The translations under genes and the position numbers were made by a program. Shown here in pieces: positions 42,972 to 52,556 of a stretch of 64,000 nucleotides of DNA (its first letter is position 1; every line of letters begins with the position of its first letter). Location of the stretch: the NCBI RefSeq assembly GCF_039544165.1, contig NZ_BAABLD010000008.1, positions 1 through 64,000 of the forward strand. The letters are read 5' to 3'. A model generated the notes under the pieces. That model did no database searches. It had not been told where the DNA came from and saw only the letters and a list, made by a program, of their open reading frames with translations. The stretch is from Viridibacterium curvum (GTDB lineage: Bacteria > Pseudomonadota > Gammaproteobacteria > Burkholderiales > Rhodocyclaceae).

Positions 42972-44050
42972 GATTCTTCCGTCAGCGCGGCAAGCAGCTC
43001 AGTCTGATGCTCGGTGATCAGCGCGTCGATGAGCTCGCCGATCTCGCCATCCATCGCGGCGTCGAGCTTGTAGAGCGTGACGTTGATGCGGTGGTCGGTG
43101 ATGCGCCCCTGCGGGAAGTTGTAGGTACGGATGCGCTCGGAGCGGTCGCCGCTGCCGATGAGGCTCTTGCGCGTGGCCGCCTCCTTCTGCTGCGCAGCGC
43201 GCATCTGCGCGTCCATGATGCGTGAGGCCAGCACGCTCATGGCCTGCGCCTTGTTGCGATGCTGCGAGCGGTCATCCTGACACTCGACGACGATGCCGGT
43301 CGGGATGTGCGTGATGCGCACCGCCGAGTCGGTCTTGTTGATGTGCTGCCCCCCCGCTCCGCTCGCGCGGAAGGTGTCGATACGCAGGTCTGCCGGGTTG
43401 ATGTTCACCTCGGCGATCTCGTCCGCCTCGGGCATCACCGCGACCGTGCAGGCGGAAGTGTGGATGCGGCCTTGCGTCTCGGTGACCGGCACGCGCTGCA
43501 CACGGTGGCCGCCAGACTCGAACTTGAGCTTCGAGAAGGCTCCGGCACCCACCACGCGCGCAATCACCTCCTTGTAGCCGCCCAGCTCGGACTCGCTCAC
43601 TGACACGATCTCGACCCGCCAACCCTGGCGCTCGGCATAGCGCGTGTACATGCGCAACAAGTCGCCCGCAAACAACGCGGCCTCATCACCGCCCGTGCCG
43701 GCACGCACTTCCAGGAACAGGTTGCGTTCATCGTTCGGGTCTTTCGGCAGCAAGGCAATCTGCAACTCGGCTTCGATGCGCGCCTGCGCGGCGCGCGCAT
43801 CACCCAGCTCGCTCTGCGCCATCTCGCGCATCTCGGGGTCGGAGAGCAACTCCTGTGCGGTCGCCTCGTCAGCTTCGGCGCGCAGGTAGTCCTGCCACAG
43901 CTTCACCACGGGAGTGATGTCGGCATGCTCACGGGTCCACTTGCGATAGCGGTCCATGTCGCTGGTGGCGCCTTCGCTGGCCATCAGCGCGTCGAGTTCT
44001 TCGAGTCGCTCCGTGAGCTGCTCGAACTTGTTGCGGATACTTGGTTTCAT
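42968..44050 (-). CDS. prfA: Peptide chain release factor 1
   Basis: This 360-residue factor terminates translation at UAA and UAG. It has the GGQ loop SGAGGQHINKTDSAVRITH, whose glutamine is the PrmC substrate, and the decoding segment near RVPVTETQGRIHTS. Overlaps with hemA and prmC make the hemA-prfA-prmC operon. Confidence 0.98.
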   Translation of the reverse strand: MKPSIRNKFEQLTERLEELDALMASEGATSDMDRYRKWTREHADITPVVKLWQDYLRAEADEATAQELLSDPEMREMAQSELGDARAAQARIEAELQIALLPKDPNDERNLFLEVRAGTGGDEAALFAGDLLRMYTRYAERQGWRVEIVSVSESELGGYKEVIARVVGAGAFSKLKFESGGHRVQRVPVTETQGRIHTSACTVAVMPEADEIAEVNINPADLRIDTFRASGAGGQHINKTDSAVRITHIPTGIVVECQDDRSQHRNKAQAMSVLASRIMDAQMRAAQQKEAATRKSLIGSGDRSERIRTYNFPQGRITDHRINVTLYKLDAAMDGEIGELIDALITEHQTELLAALTEES

Positions 44051-45324
44051 TGATTGTTTTCGTCGTCGCGCGACGGCAAGGCGTCGAGCTGGAACACATC
44101 GCGCACTGTTTTTGCCGCACGGTCGGCATCGGCGCGATTGAGAAATTGCGAGGGCGCGTGCAACAGCTTGTTCACCAGCCCGCGGGAGAGGTGTTCGAGC
44201 ACCAGCTCGGGGCTCTCACCTCGCGACAGCGCCCGCATTGCGCGCGCCAGTTCTTCATGGCGCAGTGCCTCGGCCTGGCTGCGCAGCGCACGGATGGTCG
44301 GCACGGCCTCTCGGCCCTCGGCCCAACTGGTGAAGTCAGCCACTCCCGCGTCGATGATGCGCTCGGCATCTTGCACGGCCGCAGCGCGACTGGCCTTGCC
44401 CGCCGAGACGATCTGGGCAAGATCATCAACGGTGTAGAGAAAAACGTCTGACAGGCGCGCCACCTCGGGTTCGATGTCGCGCGGCACGGCCAGATCAACC
44501 ATCACCATCGGGCGCTGCTTGCGCTGGCGCAAGGCCCGTTCGGCCATGCCACGCCCGATGATGGGCAATGGCGAACCCGTGCAGGACACCACCACGTCGT
44601 AGTCAGCCAGTCGCTCCCCCACCGAGGCCAGCGGCAGCGCATCGCCCTGCACGCGTTGCGCCAGCAGCTCGGCGCGCGCCAGCGTGCGATTGGCGACACT
44701 CATGCGGCGCGGCTGGCAACCGGCGAAGTGGGCTGCGGCCAGCGCAATCATCTCGCCCGCGCCGATGAACAGCACGCGGGTGTCGCGCATGCTGCCAAAG
44801 ATACGCTCCGACAGCTTGACCGAGGCCGCAGCCATCGACACCACGCTCTCGCCGATGGCGGTATTGGAACGCACGTCCTTGGCGACGGAAAAACTCTTCT
44901 GGAACAGGCGATGAAGCGTGCTGCCCAGCGTGCCGGCCGTCTCGGCGGTGCGAGCGGCCTCCTTGAGCTGACCGAGGATCTGCGGCTCGCCCAGCACCAT
45001 GGAGTCCAGCCCGCTGGCGACGCGGAAGACATGGCGCACGGCCTGGTCGTCCGGGTGGGTGTAGAGGTAGGGCGCAATGTCGGCCAGAGCGAGGTGGTGA
45101 TAGGTCGCCAGCCAGTTGGCAGCCTGCTGCGGCTCGGGCGTGGCGCAATAGATTTCGGTGCGATTGCAGGTCGAAATGATCGCAGCCTCGGCAATGCGTG
45201 GCTGCGCGACCAGCTCCTCCAGCGCCTGCGACAAACGCTCGGGTTGGAAGGCGAGGCGTTCGCGGATGGCGATGGGAGCGGTCTGGTGGTTGAGGCCCAG
45301 GGCCACGAGTTGCAAAGGCTGCAT
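44047..45324 (-). CDS. hemA: Glutamyl-tRNA reductase
   Basis: This 425-residue NADPH enzyme reduces glutamyl-tRNA to glutamate-1-semialdehyde, the first committed step of heme synthesis by the C5 path. The catalytic cysteine lies in ISTCNRTEIYC, GLDSMVLGEPQILGQ is the family signature, and the NADPH domain begins VLFIGAGEM. It is first in the operon with prfA and prmC. Confidence 0.97.
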   Translation of the reverse strand: MQPLQLVALGLNHQTAPIAIRERLAFQPERLSQALEELVAQPRIAEAAIISTCNRTEIYCATPEPQQAANWLATYHHLALADIAPYLYTHPDDQAVRHVFRVASGLDSMVLGEPQILGQLKEAARTAETAGTLGSTLHRLFQKSFSVAKDVRSNTAIGESVVSMAAASVKLSERIFGSMRDTRVLFIGAGEMIALAAAHFAGCQPRRMSVANRTLARAELLAQRVQGDALPLASVGERLADYDVVVSCTGSPLPIIGRGMAERALRQRKQRPMVMVDLAVPRDIEPEVARLSDVFLYTVDDLAQIVSAGKASRAAAVQDAERIIDAGVADFTSWAEGREAVPTIRALRSQAEALRHEELARAMRALSRGESPELVLEHLSRGLVNKLLHAPSQFLNRADADRAAKTVRDVFQLDALPSRDDENNQ

Positions 45325-45509
45325 CCCGCAATTATCCGTGGAACAGCCCTACAAGTGAAACCGGCCCGTCATCAATCGGTCGCCAAGCCGCATGGCGCCG
45401 TGCTTGCAGCAGCGCAGAACGACTCTTGCGTGAAATCGTCCGGCGTCTCCACCAATCCTCATCGGCCGACACCGTTCCATCTGTCAGACCAAAACAAAAC
45501 CAAATTCGG

Positions 45510-46013
45510 CAGATTGGCAGGGCATCCCCCGGCCTCGCGGCCACCACGGGCGGCGCTGGAGGCGCAACCATCTTCATCACGACATTTGCCGGACTCGCGG
45601 CTGCCGTGGCCGATCACAGCCCGCGCATCGTCAAGATCACCGGCACGATCAAGGGCAACGGGCACTCAAGGCAGTGCCCGTCGGCTCGAACAAGAGCGTC
45701 GTAGGTGCAACCAGCACCGCCACGCTCGAGGGCTTCGGCCTCAATTTCATGGCTGGTCGCACCAACTCTGGATCGACCACAACACCTGCAATAAGCCCGG
45801 TGACGGCTCGGTCGTCATCAAGCGCAGCTCGGACCGGGTGACGGTCTCGTGGAACAGGTTCGTGCTGTCCGACAAGACCATGCTGCTATCGCATGAGAAC
45901 GACGCCCAGGTACAGGACCCCGGCAAGCTGCACGTCAGCTACCACCACAACTGCTTCAACCATACGCATCAGAGCCATCCGCGCGTGCGCTCCGCCAAGC
46001 AGAACAGACCATG
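45510..46013 (+). pseudogene. Degraded pectate lyase (PL1 family)
   Basis: Pieces of one pectate lyase occur in all three plus-strand frames. They are ATTGGAGGATIFITTFAGL to KITGTIKGNG (45530-45660), VPVGSNKSVVGATSTATLEG (45674-45748), and LWIDHNTCNKPGDGSV to YHHNCFNHTHQSHPRVR (45762-45990). The signal peptide, a central stretch before LWIDHN, and the C-terminal part are missing. At least two frameshifts and internal deletions make it non-functional. Confidence 0.85.
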
Positions 46014-46054
46014 ATCCGTCTGCAACGCAGACTCATTCTTTTCTTTGCGGTGGC

Positions 46055-46074
46055 GTAACACGCCGTCCCTAGCC
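46055..46074 (+). promoter_or_regulatory. Candidate shared motif upstream of phoX
   Basis: GTAACACGCCGTCCCTAGCC, 81 bp before the phoX ATG, matches at 14 of 20 positions a sequence 69 bp before the second phosphatase gene at 49202-49221; four of the six differences are transitions. It could be an operator or an alternative sigma factor promoter. Confidence 0.35.
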
Positions 46075-46135
46075 TCCTGTCCTGCCAAGTTCCGCCTAGT
46101 CCCGCAATCCCGAACTGCAACAGGAGAGAAACAAC

Positions 46136-48313
46136 ATGAAAGGCAGCAGCCATCCGAGCAACGACGTGTCCCTCAACACGTCCGAGAACCAGTCCATCCA
46201 CGACATCATCGACCAGGTCGAGCCGACCCGTCGCCGCTTCATCAAGGGTGCCGCCAGCAGCAGCATGCTGGCCGCTGCCGGTGGTGTGACCATGTCAGGC
46301 ATCCTCAACACGGTCGAAGCAGCCCCGATCCCCGCTGGCACGGGTCAGCAAGTCGGCATCGGCTTCGAAAGCATCGCTGCCGACACATTGCCCGTGGCCG
46401 ACGTCGTGCGTGTGCCGGATGGCTACACGGCTGAGCTGCTGGTGGCCTGGGGCGACCCGATCACGCCGGCCGGTGCTGCTTTCGAATCCAGCGCCACACA
46501 AGACGCTGACGCACAGGAAGAACAGTACGGAGCCCACACCGACGGCATGCATTTCTTCCCCTTCACGTCGCGCGGCAAGGCCCTCTCCGACCGCGGCGTG
46601 CTGTGCGCCAACAACGAATACACGCAGGAAGAAATCCTGCACCCGGACGGCCTCGTCGGAGCCTCGGGCTACGGCATCGCCAAGTGCCGCAAGTCACAGG
46701 CCGCTCACGGCATCTCGATCCTCGAAGTGCGCAAGCTCGCCGGCAAGTGGCAAGTCGTCAAGGACTCGCCCTATGGCCGCCGTCTGACCGCCAACACACC
46801 GATGATCTTCTCGGGTCCCGCCGCCGGCCACGACCTGCTGAAGTTCAACGACTACGACATCACCCCGAGCGGCTCGGTCAAGACCGGCACCACCGACGGA
46901 TTCAAGGTCTACGGTACGCAGAACAACTGCGCAAACGGCTTCACGCCCTGGGGCACTTACCTGACCTGCGAAGAGAACTGGAACGGCTACTTCGGCTCCA
47001 CCACCGGTTCGGTGCCCAGCGCCGCCTCGGGCGAAACCGGCAAGCTCTACAACCGCTATGGCGTCACCGCCTCCGGCTTCGGCTACCTGTGGCACACCGC
47101 TGACGAACGCTTTGACGTGTCAAAGAACCCCAATGAACCGAACGCCTTCGGCTGGGTCGTCGAAGTCGATCCGTTCAATCCCGAAAGCGTGCCCGTCAAG
47201 CGTACCGCCCTCGGCCGCTTCAAGCATGAGAGCGCCCAGCACGTTGTCGATGCCGCCAACAACGTGGCCCTCTACATGGGTGACGACGAGCGCAACGAAT
47301 ACATCTACAAGTTCGTCTGCTCCGGCAAGTACAACGCCACCAACCGCGCCGCCAACCTCAACCTGCTCGACAGCGGCACGCTCTATGTTGCGAAGTTCAA
47401 CAGCGACCTGACTGGCCAATGGATTCCGCTGCTGCCGGGCACACTGGGCAGCAACGGCATCGCCTTGCGCAACAACCCCAACTTCAGTGGCGCCAACGAC
47501 GCCGAAGTGCTCGCCAAGATCCTCATCAAGGCGCGCATGGCCGCTGACGCTGTCGGCGCGACGATGATGGATCGCCCGGAATGGACGGCTGCCCGCCCAC
47601 GCCTCAATGGCTACGGCAAGATCGAGGTCTACTGCACGCTGACCAACAACAACCGTCGCGGCTCGTCCGCCTCGCCGACCAGCAATGCCACGGATGGCAG
47701 CACCACTGCGGGCTCTGCCCGCCCCGCCGTCGATGCGGCCAACCCGCGTGCCAACAACATCTACGGCCATATCATCCGCTGGCAGGAAAACGCTGACACG
47801 GTGCTCGCCACCGGCTTCACCTGGAACATCTTCGCGCAGTGCGGCGACAGCGTGACGACCAAGACGCCTTACGCGCAGTATTCGGGCGACATCGTCGACA
47901 ACCCCGCTGGATCGGCCGACATCGGCGCACCGGACGGCCTGTGGTTCGACTGGTTTGGCCGTCTGTGGGTGCAGACAGACCAGATCGGTGACGGTAGCGG
48001 TGACTGGATCAACATTGGCGCCAACAGCCTGTCGTGTGCCGACCCCAACACCAAGGAGTTCCGTCGCTTCCTGACCGGCCCCAACAAGTGCGAAGTCACC
48101 GGCATCACCATGACGCCCGATGGCAAGACCCTGTTCGTCGGCATCCAGCACCCGGGCGAAGAATCCACCGCGGCCAACCCGACGCAATTCTCCAACTGGC
48201 CTGCCAGCCAATGGAGCTTTGCTTCGGACGGCGTGACACCCCTGCCTGGTGGTCGCCCGCGTTCCGGCGTGGTGGTCATCACAAGGAACGACGGCGGCGT
48301 GATCGGCGCCTGA
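46136..48313 (+). CDS. phoX: PhoX-family alkaline phosphatase
   Basis: This 725-residue enzyme has a Tat signal (TRRRFIKGAASS, residues 31-42) and the DUF839/PhoX beta-propeller. Recognisable segments include YGIAKCRKSQAAHGISI, GFTPWGTYLTCEENWNGYFG and DGLWFDWFGRLWVQTDQ. PhoX enzymes release phosphate from phosphomonoesters in the periplasm and use Ca and Fe. A PEP-CTERM protein gene follows within 75 bp. Confidence 0.9.
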   Translation: MKGSSHPSNDVSLNTSENQSIHDIIDQVEPTRRRFIKGAASSSMLAAAGGVTMSGILNTVEAAPIPAGTGQQVGIGFESIAADTLPVADVVRVPDGYTAELLVAWGDPITPAGAAFESSATQDADAQEEQYGAHTDGMHFFPFTSRGKALSDRGVLCANNEYTQEEILHPDGLVGASGYGIAKCRKSQAAHGISILEVRKLAGKWQVVKDSPYGRRLTANTPMIFSGPAAGHDLLKFNDYDITPSGSVKTGTTDGFKVYGTQNNCANGFTPWGTYLTCEENWNGYFGSTTGSVPSAASGETGKLYNRYGVTASGFGYLWHTADERFDVSKNPNEPNAFGWVVEVDPFNPESVPVKRTALGRFKHESAQHVVDAANNVALYMGDDERNEYIYKFVCSGKYNATNRAANLNLLDSGTLYVAKFNSDLTGQWIPLLPGTLGSNGIALRNNPNFSGANDAEVLAKILIKARMAADAVGATMMDRPEWTAARPRLNGYGKIEVYCTLTNNNRRGSSASPTSNATDGSTTAGSARPAVDAANPRANNIYGHIIRWQENADTVLATGFTWNIFAQCGDSVTTKTPYAQYSGDIVDNPAGSADIGAPDGLWFDWFGRLWVQTDQIGDGSGDWINIGANSLSCADPNTKEFRRFLTGPNKCEVTGITMTPDGKTLFVGIQHPGEESTAANPTQFSNWPASQWSFASDGVTPLPGGRPRSGVVVITRNDGGVIGA

Positions 48314-48385
48314 GTCCTGCCACACATGCGGGCAGCCACGAGCTGCCCGCTGCACGACACACATCAAACCATTCGGGAGCAGATC

Positions 48386-49069
48386 ATGCGCAACATCCTC
48401 GTCACCCTCGTGCTTGGCAGCACGGTACTGGTTTCCGGCCAGGCCTCCGCCAGCATCATCAGCAACCTCAACAACGTGGCAGCCCCCAAGCAGGTCGTCG
48501 ACTTCAATGACGTCAATGGCCTCTTCTTCGGCAGCGGCAGCACGTATGTCACCAACGTCCCGCAAGTCACCTTCTCCTCGCTCAACGGTGACTTTACTGC
48601 GGGCCAGTACGTCGCCGACCTGGGCATCAACGGCCTGTGGGGCGCCGGCAAATCCTTCCTCTCCTTCGACACCATCGGCGACATGACCCTGAAGATCGAT
48701 TTCGGCGGTCTCAAGACGCGCAGCTTCGCAGCCGAATGGAGCCTGTACGAAGAGGCAGGAGACTTCCGCAACCTCACCGTTACGGCATGGGGTGTAGATG
48801 GCAGCTCCGAAAGCTTCACCATCCAGTCCTTCAAGGAGGCCCTCGACGGCGTCGACATTGACGACAACGAACTGTTGAGCTCCTACAACTATTCCTTCAC
48901 GCGCGGCATCAAGCTCGCCAATGCAGACATCGCCTACGTCACCGTCCAGGGCGATGGCGTCGTGATGGACAACTTCACCTACACCGTGCCCGTGCCGGAA
49001 CCCACCAGCTACGCCCTGTTGCTGGCCGGTCTCGGCTTGATCGGCCTTGTGGCACGCCGTCGCATGTAA
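48386..49069 (+). CDS. PEP-CTERM sorting-domain protein
   Basis: This 227-residue secreted protein has a signal peptide (residues 1-23, ending ASA) and a C-terminal PEP-CTERM signal: VPEPTSYALLLAGLGLIGL followed by the basic tail ARRRM. Exosortase cleaves such tails during export. The mature part is beta-rich with no enzyme motif. It begins 72 bp after phoX and is followed by a terminator, so the two form a transcription unit. Confidence 0.9.
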   Translation: MRNILVTLVLGSTVLVSGQASASIISNLNNVAAPKQVVDFNDVNGLFFGSGSTYVTNVPQVTFSSLNGDFTAGQYVADLGINGLWGAGKSFLSFDTIGDMTLKIDFGGLKTRSFAAEWSLYEEAGDFRNLTVTAWGVDGSSESFTIQSFKEALDGVDIDDNELLSSYNYSFTRGIKLANADIAYVTVQGDGVVMDNFTYTVPVPEPTSYALLLAGLGLIGLVARRRM

Positions 49070-49094
49070 AAGCGTTTCGACGCCACCTGGCACC

Positions 49095-49134
49095 GGGGCC
49101 TGCACTCACCAGAGTTCAGGCCCCTCTTCTTTTC
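49095..49134 (+). terminator. Terminator after the first PEP-CTERM gene
   Basis: GGGGCCTG (49095-49102) pairs with CAGGCCCC (49117-49124), followed by TCTTCTTTT. Confidence 0.8.
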
Positions 49135-49201
49135 ATGTCATGGGGGTTTCATTGAATAGTCCGTCTGCGCTGCATCGCGCCGCCTCCCGCCACGATGCCA
49201 T

Positions 49202-49221
49202 GTAACGCGTCGCCACTAATC
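49202..49221 (+). promoter_or_regulatory. Candidate shared motif upstream of the 5'-nucleotidase gene
   Basis: GTAACGCGTCGCCACTAATC lies 69 bp before the ATG and resembles the sequence before phoX (46055-46074). Confidence 0.35.
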
Positions 49222-49270
49222 TCGACTGGCTACGCATTCCATCATTCACACGATCACCGGGAGATCACCG

Positions 49271-51244
49271 ATGCTTGCCAAGACGCTTTTCGCTCTCACC
49301 CTCGCGGCAGCCCTGCCAGCTGTTTCGCACGCTTGCGTCACGCCTGACACTTCAGTGAATGTGACCTTCGGCAGCTACGACACGGGCGTCAGCAACCGCG
49401 TCGTCAGCGGCGCCTGCACCATCGACGACCTCTTCAACGACGAGCAGGCCTGGGGCTCGCAAGCCGCATTCATCGCCCACGCTTCGACGGTGAGCTTCGA
49501 GCTGTATCGCGACAAGAAGATCAGCGCCGTCGAACGCGCCAGGCTGATGGCTGCGGCACAAGCCTCAGGCGTCGGCAGCACCCTGAAGGTCAAGATCATC
49601 GGCTTCAACGACTTCCACGGTTACATCAAGGCGCGTGAAGGCTCGTCAAGCAACCCCGGTGTCGCCAGCTTCGCTTACAAGATCAACCAGCTGCGCGCGC
49701 AGAACCCGCTCAACGCCGTGGTCTCCGCCGGCGACCTGATCGGTGCCAGCCCGCTGACCTCGGCCCTGTTCAAGGACGAGCCGACCATCGAAGCGATGAA
49801 CCGCATCAAGATCGACTTCAACGCCGTCGGCAACCACGAATTCGACGAAGGCAAGGCCGAGCTGCTGCGCATGCAGAACGGCGGCAACCACCCCACGGAT
49901 CTTTTCTCCGGAAAGGGCCTCGCAGCCGACCTGAAGAACGGGGCATTCGCCGGTGCGAACTTCAAGTTTCTCGCAGCCAACGTGGTCGAGAGCGACACAA
50001 TGACGACGATCTTCCCCGGTGTCGGCGTCAAGGACTTCCTGGGCAACAAGGTCGCCTTCGTTGGCATGACCCTGGAGAGCACGCCGACCATCGTGTCGCC
50101 GTCTGGCGTTGCCGGTCTGACCTTCAAGGATGAAGCCGACACCGTCAATGCGCTGGTGCCGCAGCTCAAGGCACAGGGCATCAACAGCATCGTCGTGCTG
50201 ATCCACGAAGGCGGCTTCGCCACGCTGAGCGGCGGTGTCTGCTCCGGCATGTCGGGCGCCATCGTCGATATCGTCAATCGTCTGGACCCAGCCATCGATC
50301 TCGTGATATCCGGCCATACACATCAGGAATACAACTGCCTCATCAACAACAGCGCCGGCAAACCCGTGCGTGTCACCTCAGCGGGTCAGTACGCACGCCG
50401 CCTGACCGACATCGACATGGTCATCGACACGAAGACCAAGGACGTCGTCAGCATCACGGCGGCCAACATCGTGGTGCCTGTGCCGGCAACGGCCAACAAC
50501 ACCGTGCCACTCGATGCGTCGCTGCAGGAAGTCGTGAACCACTACGACGCGCTGGCTGCCGTGCCTGCCTCGCGCGTCGTCGGCCAGATCACCGCGACCA
50601 TCACGCGCACGCAGAACAACGCCGGCGAATCCGCCCTCGGCGACCTGATTGCCGATGCACAACTGGCCGCCACCAAGCCCGTCGGTTTTGGTGAGGCCGT
50701 CATCGCCTTCATGAACCCGGGTGGCATCCGCGCCGATCTGCCTTACAGCGCAGCCGGCAAGGTGGATGGCAACGTGACCTACGGCGAAGCCTTCACCGTG
50801 CAACCCTTCGGCAATTCTCTGGTGACCCTGACGCTGACCGGCGCGCAGATCTACGCGCTGCTCGAACAGCAATGGGGCTCGGCACAACCTTTCCCGCGCA
50901 TGCTGCAGGTCTCGCAAGGCTTCAGCTACACCCACTCATTCCCGCTACCGCTCGATCGCAACCTCGACGCAGCCGAGGGCGTGATCTTCACCACCTCGGT
51001 TCGTGGCAACAGCTATGTCGTCCCCGGCTCGGTGAAGATCAATGGCGTGGCTGTCGATGCGAACACCAGTTACCGCGTCACGGTCAACAGCTTCCTCGCC
51101 GACGGTGGTGACACTTTCACGGTTTTGATGGGTGGCACCAACCGTCTTGGCGGCGCAGTCGATACCGATGCGCTCGAAGCCTACTTCACGGCCAGCCCCG
51201 GCGGCGTCGCTCCCAGCACGCTGAATCGCATCACGCGCCAGTAA
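49271..51244 (+). CDS. Secreted 5'-nucleotidase/metallophosphatase (UshA-like)
   Basis: This 657-residue protein has a signal peptide, a roughly 80-residue N-terminal extension with a cysteine pair, a metallophosphatase domain (GFNDFHGY, GDLIGASP, GNHEFDEGK, SGHTHQEY supplying the dinuclear metal ligands) and a C-terminal 5'-nucleotidase domain (FMNPGGIRADL, YGEAFTVQPFGN). It should release phosphate from nucleotides outside the cytoplasm. It precedes a second PEP-CTERM gene by 25 bp. Confidence 0.92.
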   Translation: MLAKTLFALTLAAALPAVSHACVTPDTSVNVTFGSYDTGVSNRVVSGACTIDDLFNDEQAWGSQAAFIAHASTVSFELYRDKKISAVERARLMAAAQASGVGSTLKVKIIGFNDFHGYIKAREGSSSNPGVASFAYKINQLRAQNPLNAVVSAGDLIGASPLTSALFKDEPTIEAMNRIKIDFNAVGNHEFDEGKAELLRMQNGGNHPTDLFSGKGLAADLKNGAFAGANFKFLAANVVESDTMTTIFPGVGVKDFLGNKVAFVGMTLESTPTIVSPSGVAGLTFKDEADTVNALVPQLKAQGINSIVVLIHEGGFATLSGGVCSGMSGAIVDIVNRLDPAIDLVISGHTHQEYNCLINNSAGKPVRVTSAGQYARRLTDIDMVIDTKTKDVVSITAANIVVPVPATANNTVPLDASLQEVVNHYDALAAVPASRVVGQITATITRTQNNAGESALGDLIADAQLAATKPVGFGEAVIAFMNPGGIRADLPYSAAGKVDGNVTYGEAFTVQPFGNSLVTLTLTGAQIYALLEQQWGSAQPFPRMLQVSQGFSYTHSFPLPLDRNLDAAEGVIFTTSVRGNSYVVPGSVKINGVAVDANTSYRVTVNSFLADGGDTFTVLMGGTNRLGGAVDTDALEAYFTASPGGVAPSTLNRITRQ

Positions 51245-51269
51245 GTGCCGACGAACAGGAGAACATGAC

Positions 51270-52031
51270 ATGAACCAGACGATCCTCTTCAAGCTGCTGG
51301 GCGCCACCGCGGTGGCCCTGTGCTGCAGCGTCGCCCAGGCGGCCCGCCTCGAAGTCGTCGATCACCTCGCTGCCGGCGGCTACATCGCCAGCACGATCGG
51401 TGGCGAGTTCTTCAGCGACGACGCCATCGACCTGTCGGCTGGCGGCGATGTGGGCCTGATCGGAACGCACAGCTTCGATGCGGCAGGCTTGAGCCATGGC
51501 TACGTGGCCGATGCCTACTTCATCGGCAACAATCAGAGCTACGCGATGAGCATCACGCAGTATCTGACGGCAGCCGCAGGCAAGGACCTGCTGGCGGAAG
51601 CTTTCGTGTCCGTGCCGCTGATCACGCTGAATATCGCCAGTGAGGGCGAAGCCCTCGGCTCACCGGTTCAGGTGAGCTTCAACGGTCTCGCGTCGGCCCT
51701 CGGTCTATCGAGCAACAGCACGCTGCAAATGGACATCGCCATCACATCGGGCAGCACCACGCTGGGCAGCTGGCTGTGGGCACCCGATGCTGCCAGCAGC
51801 CCCGATGCGCCGGTGAGCTTTTCCTTCCTCGCCAACGTCGGCCAGCAGATCACGCTGTCGGCCTTCATGCACAGCACCCTTGGTGGCACCGGTTCGCAGG
51901 CCGTCGATGGCAGCGTCGCCGGCATGCTGGGCGGCAACTTCGCCGTTGCGGCAGTGCCGGAGGCCAGCAACTACGCCATGCTGCTCGCCGGCCTCGGCAT
52001 CCTCGGTCTCATGACACGCCGTCGCGTGTAG
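51270..52031 (+). CDS. PEP-CTERM sorting-domain protein (second)
   Basis: This 253-residue secreted protein has a signal peptide (ending AQA-A) and the C-terminal sorting signal AVPEASNYAMLLAGLGILGL with the tail TRRRV. The middle is glycine- and serine-rich. It lies 25 bp after the nucleotidase gene and before a terminator, repeating the phosphatase/PEP-CTERM arrangement of the phoX unit. Confidence 0.9.
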   Translation: MNQTILFKLLGATAVALCCSVAQAARLEVVDHLAAGGYIASTIGGEFFSDDAIDLSAGGDVGLIGTHSFDAAGLSHGYVADAYFIGNNQSYAMSITQYLTAAAGKDLLAEAFVSVPLITLNIASEGEALGSPVQVSFNGLASALGLSSNSTLQMDIAITSGSTTLGSWLWAPDAASSPDAPVSFSFLANVGQQITLSAFMHSTLGGTGSQAVDGSVAGMLGGNFAVAAVPEASNYAMLLAGLGILGLMTRRRV

Positions 52032-52068
52032 GCCTGGCGCGACAAAGACGTCGCATCCCGCCCGGTCC

Positions 52069-52100
52069 GGCCCTGCGCTCTCACGCGGCAGGGCCTTTTT
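52069..52100 (+). terminator. Rho-independent terminator
   Basis: GGCCCTGC (52069-52076) pairs with GCAGGGCC (52088-52095), followed by five T residues. Confidence 0.9.
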
Positions 52101-52165
52101 ATTGGTATTCATATCGCTGACTTACAACGGCCCCGGGTACGAGAACTCTCAAGGCTTGCAACGGG

Positions 52166-52510
52166 GCCGTCATTCCCGCGAACGCGCACTGTGGTCCGGG
52201 GAAATTCAAGGAAAGACAAAAGCAGGCATCGCGCGGTGAAGCCGACGCGGTGAAGCCGACGCGGTGAAGCCGAATTTCGTAGGTGCGGTTTTAACCGCAC
52301 AATCCCGCGTCGCAAACCGCCCGACCACGCTGCGTGAGTGTGGTGACGGGTTGAAACCCGCCCTACGCATGGCGAACCAGCCCCGCCTCGGCTGCAGGCA
52401 ACTTCGAGTCTCGGTTTCCAACATGGCTTGCCAAGCCACCTGCAATGAAGCGCCTCGCAGCGTCGGCGGATTATCCCCGCACAGCAATGCGCCTTCGCGA
52501 GAATGACGGC
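52166..52510. repeat. Composite inverted-repeat element with REP doublet and 14-bp tandem repeats
   Basis: The ends GCCGTCATTCCCGCGAACGC (from 52166) and the reverse complement of the right end, GCCGTCATTCTCGCGAAGGC (from 52510), match over about 40 bp. Inside are three copies of GCGGTGAAGCCGAC (52233-52274). An inverted pair of a GTAGGNGCGG-TT-AACCGC motif follows (about 52278-52300 and 52346-52368), like a REP doublet. No open reading frame is convincing. This explains the 525-bp gap 52032-52556. Confidence 0.7.
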
Positions 52511-52556
52511 ACTTTGACAGTTAATGATGCCGCCCCCTTTCATTCCTCTCTGCTAC

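Noticed and set aside
46015..46135. Pho box upstream of phoX
   Set aside because: No pair of TGTCA-type half sites at 11-bp spacing was found.
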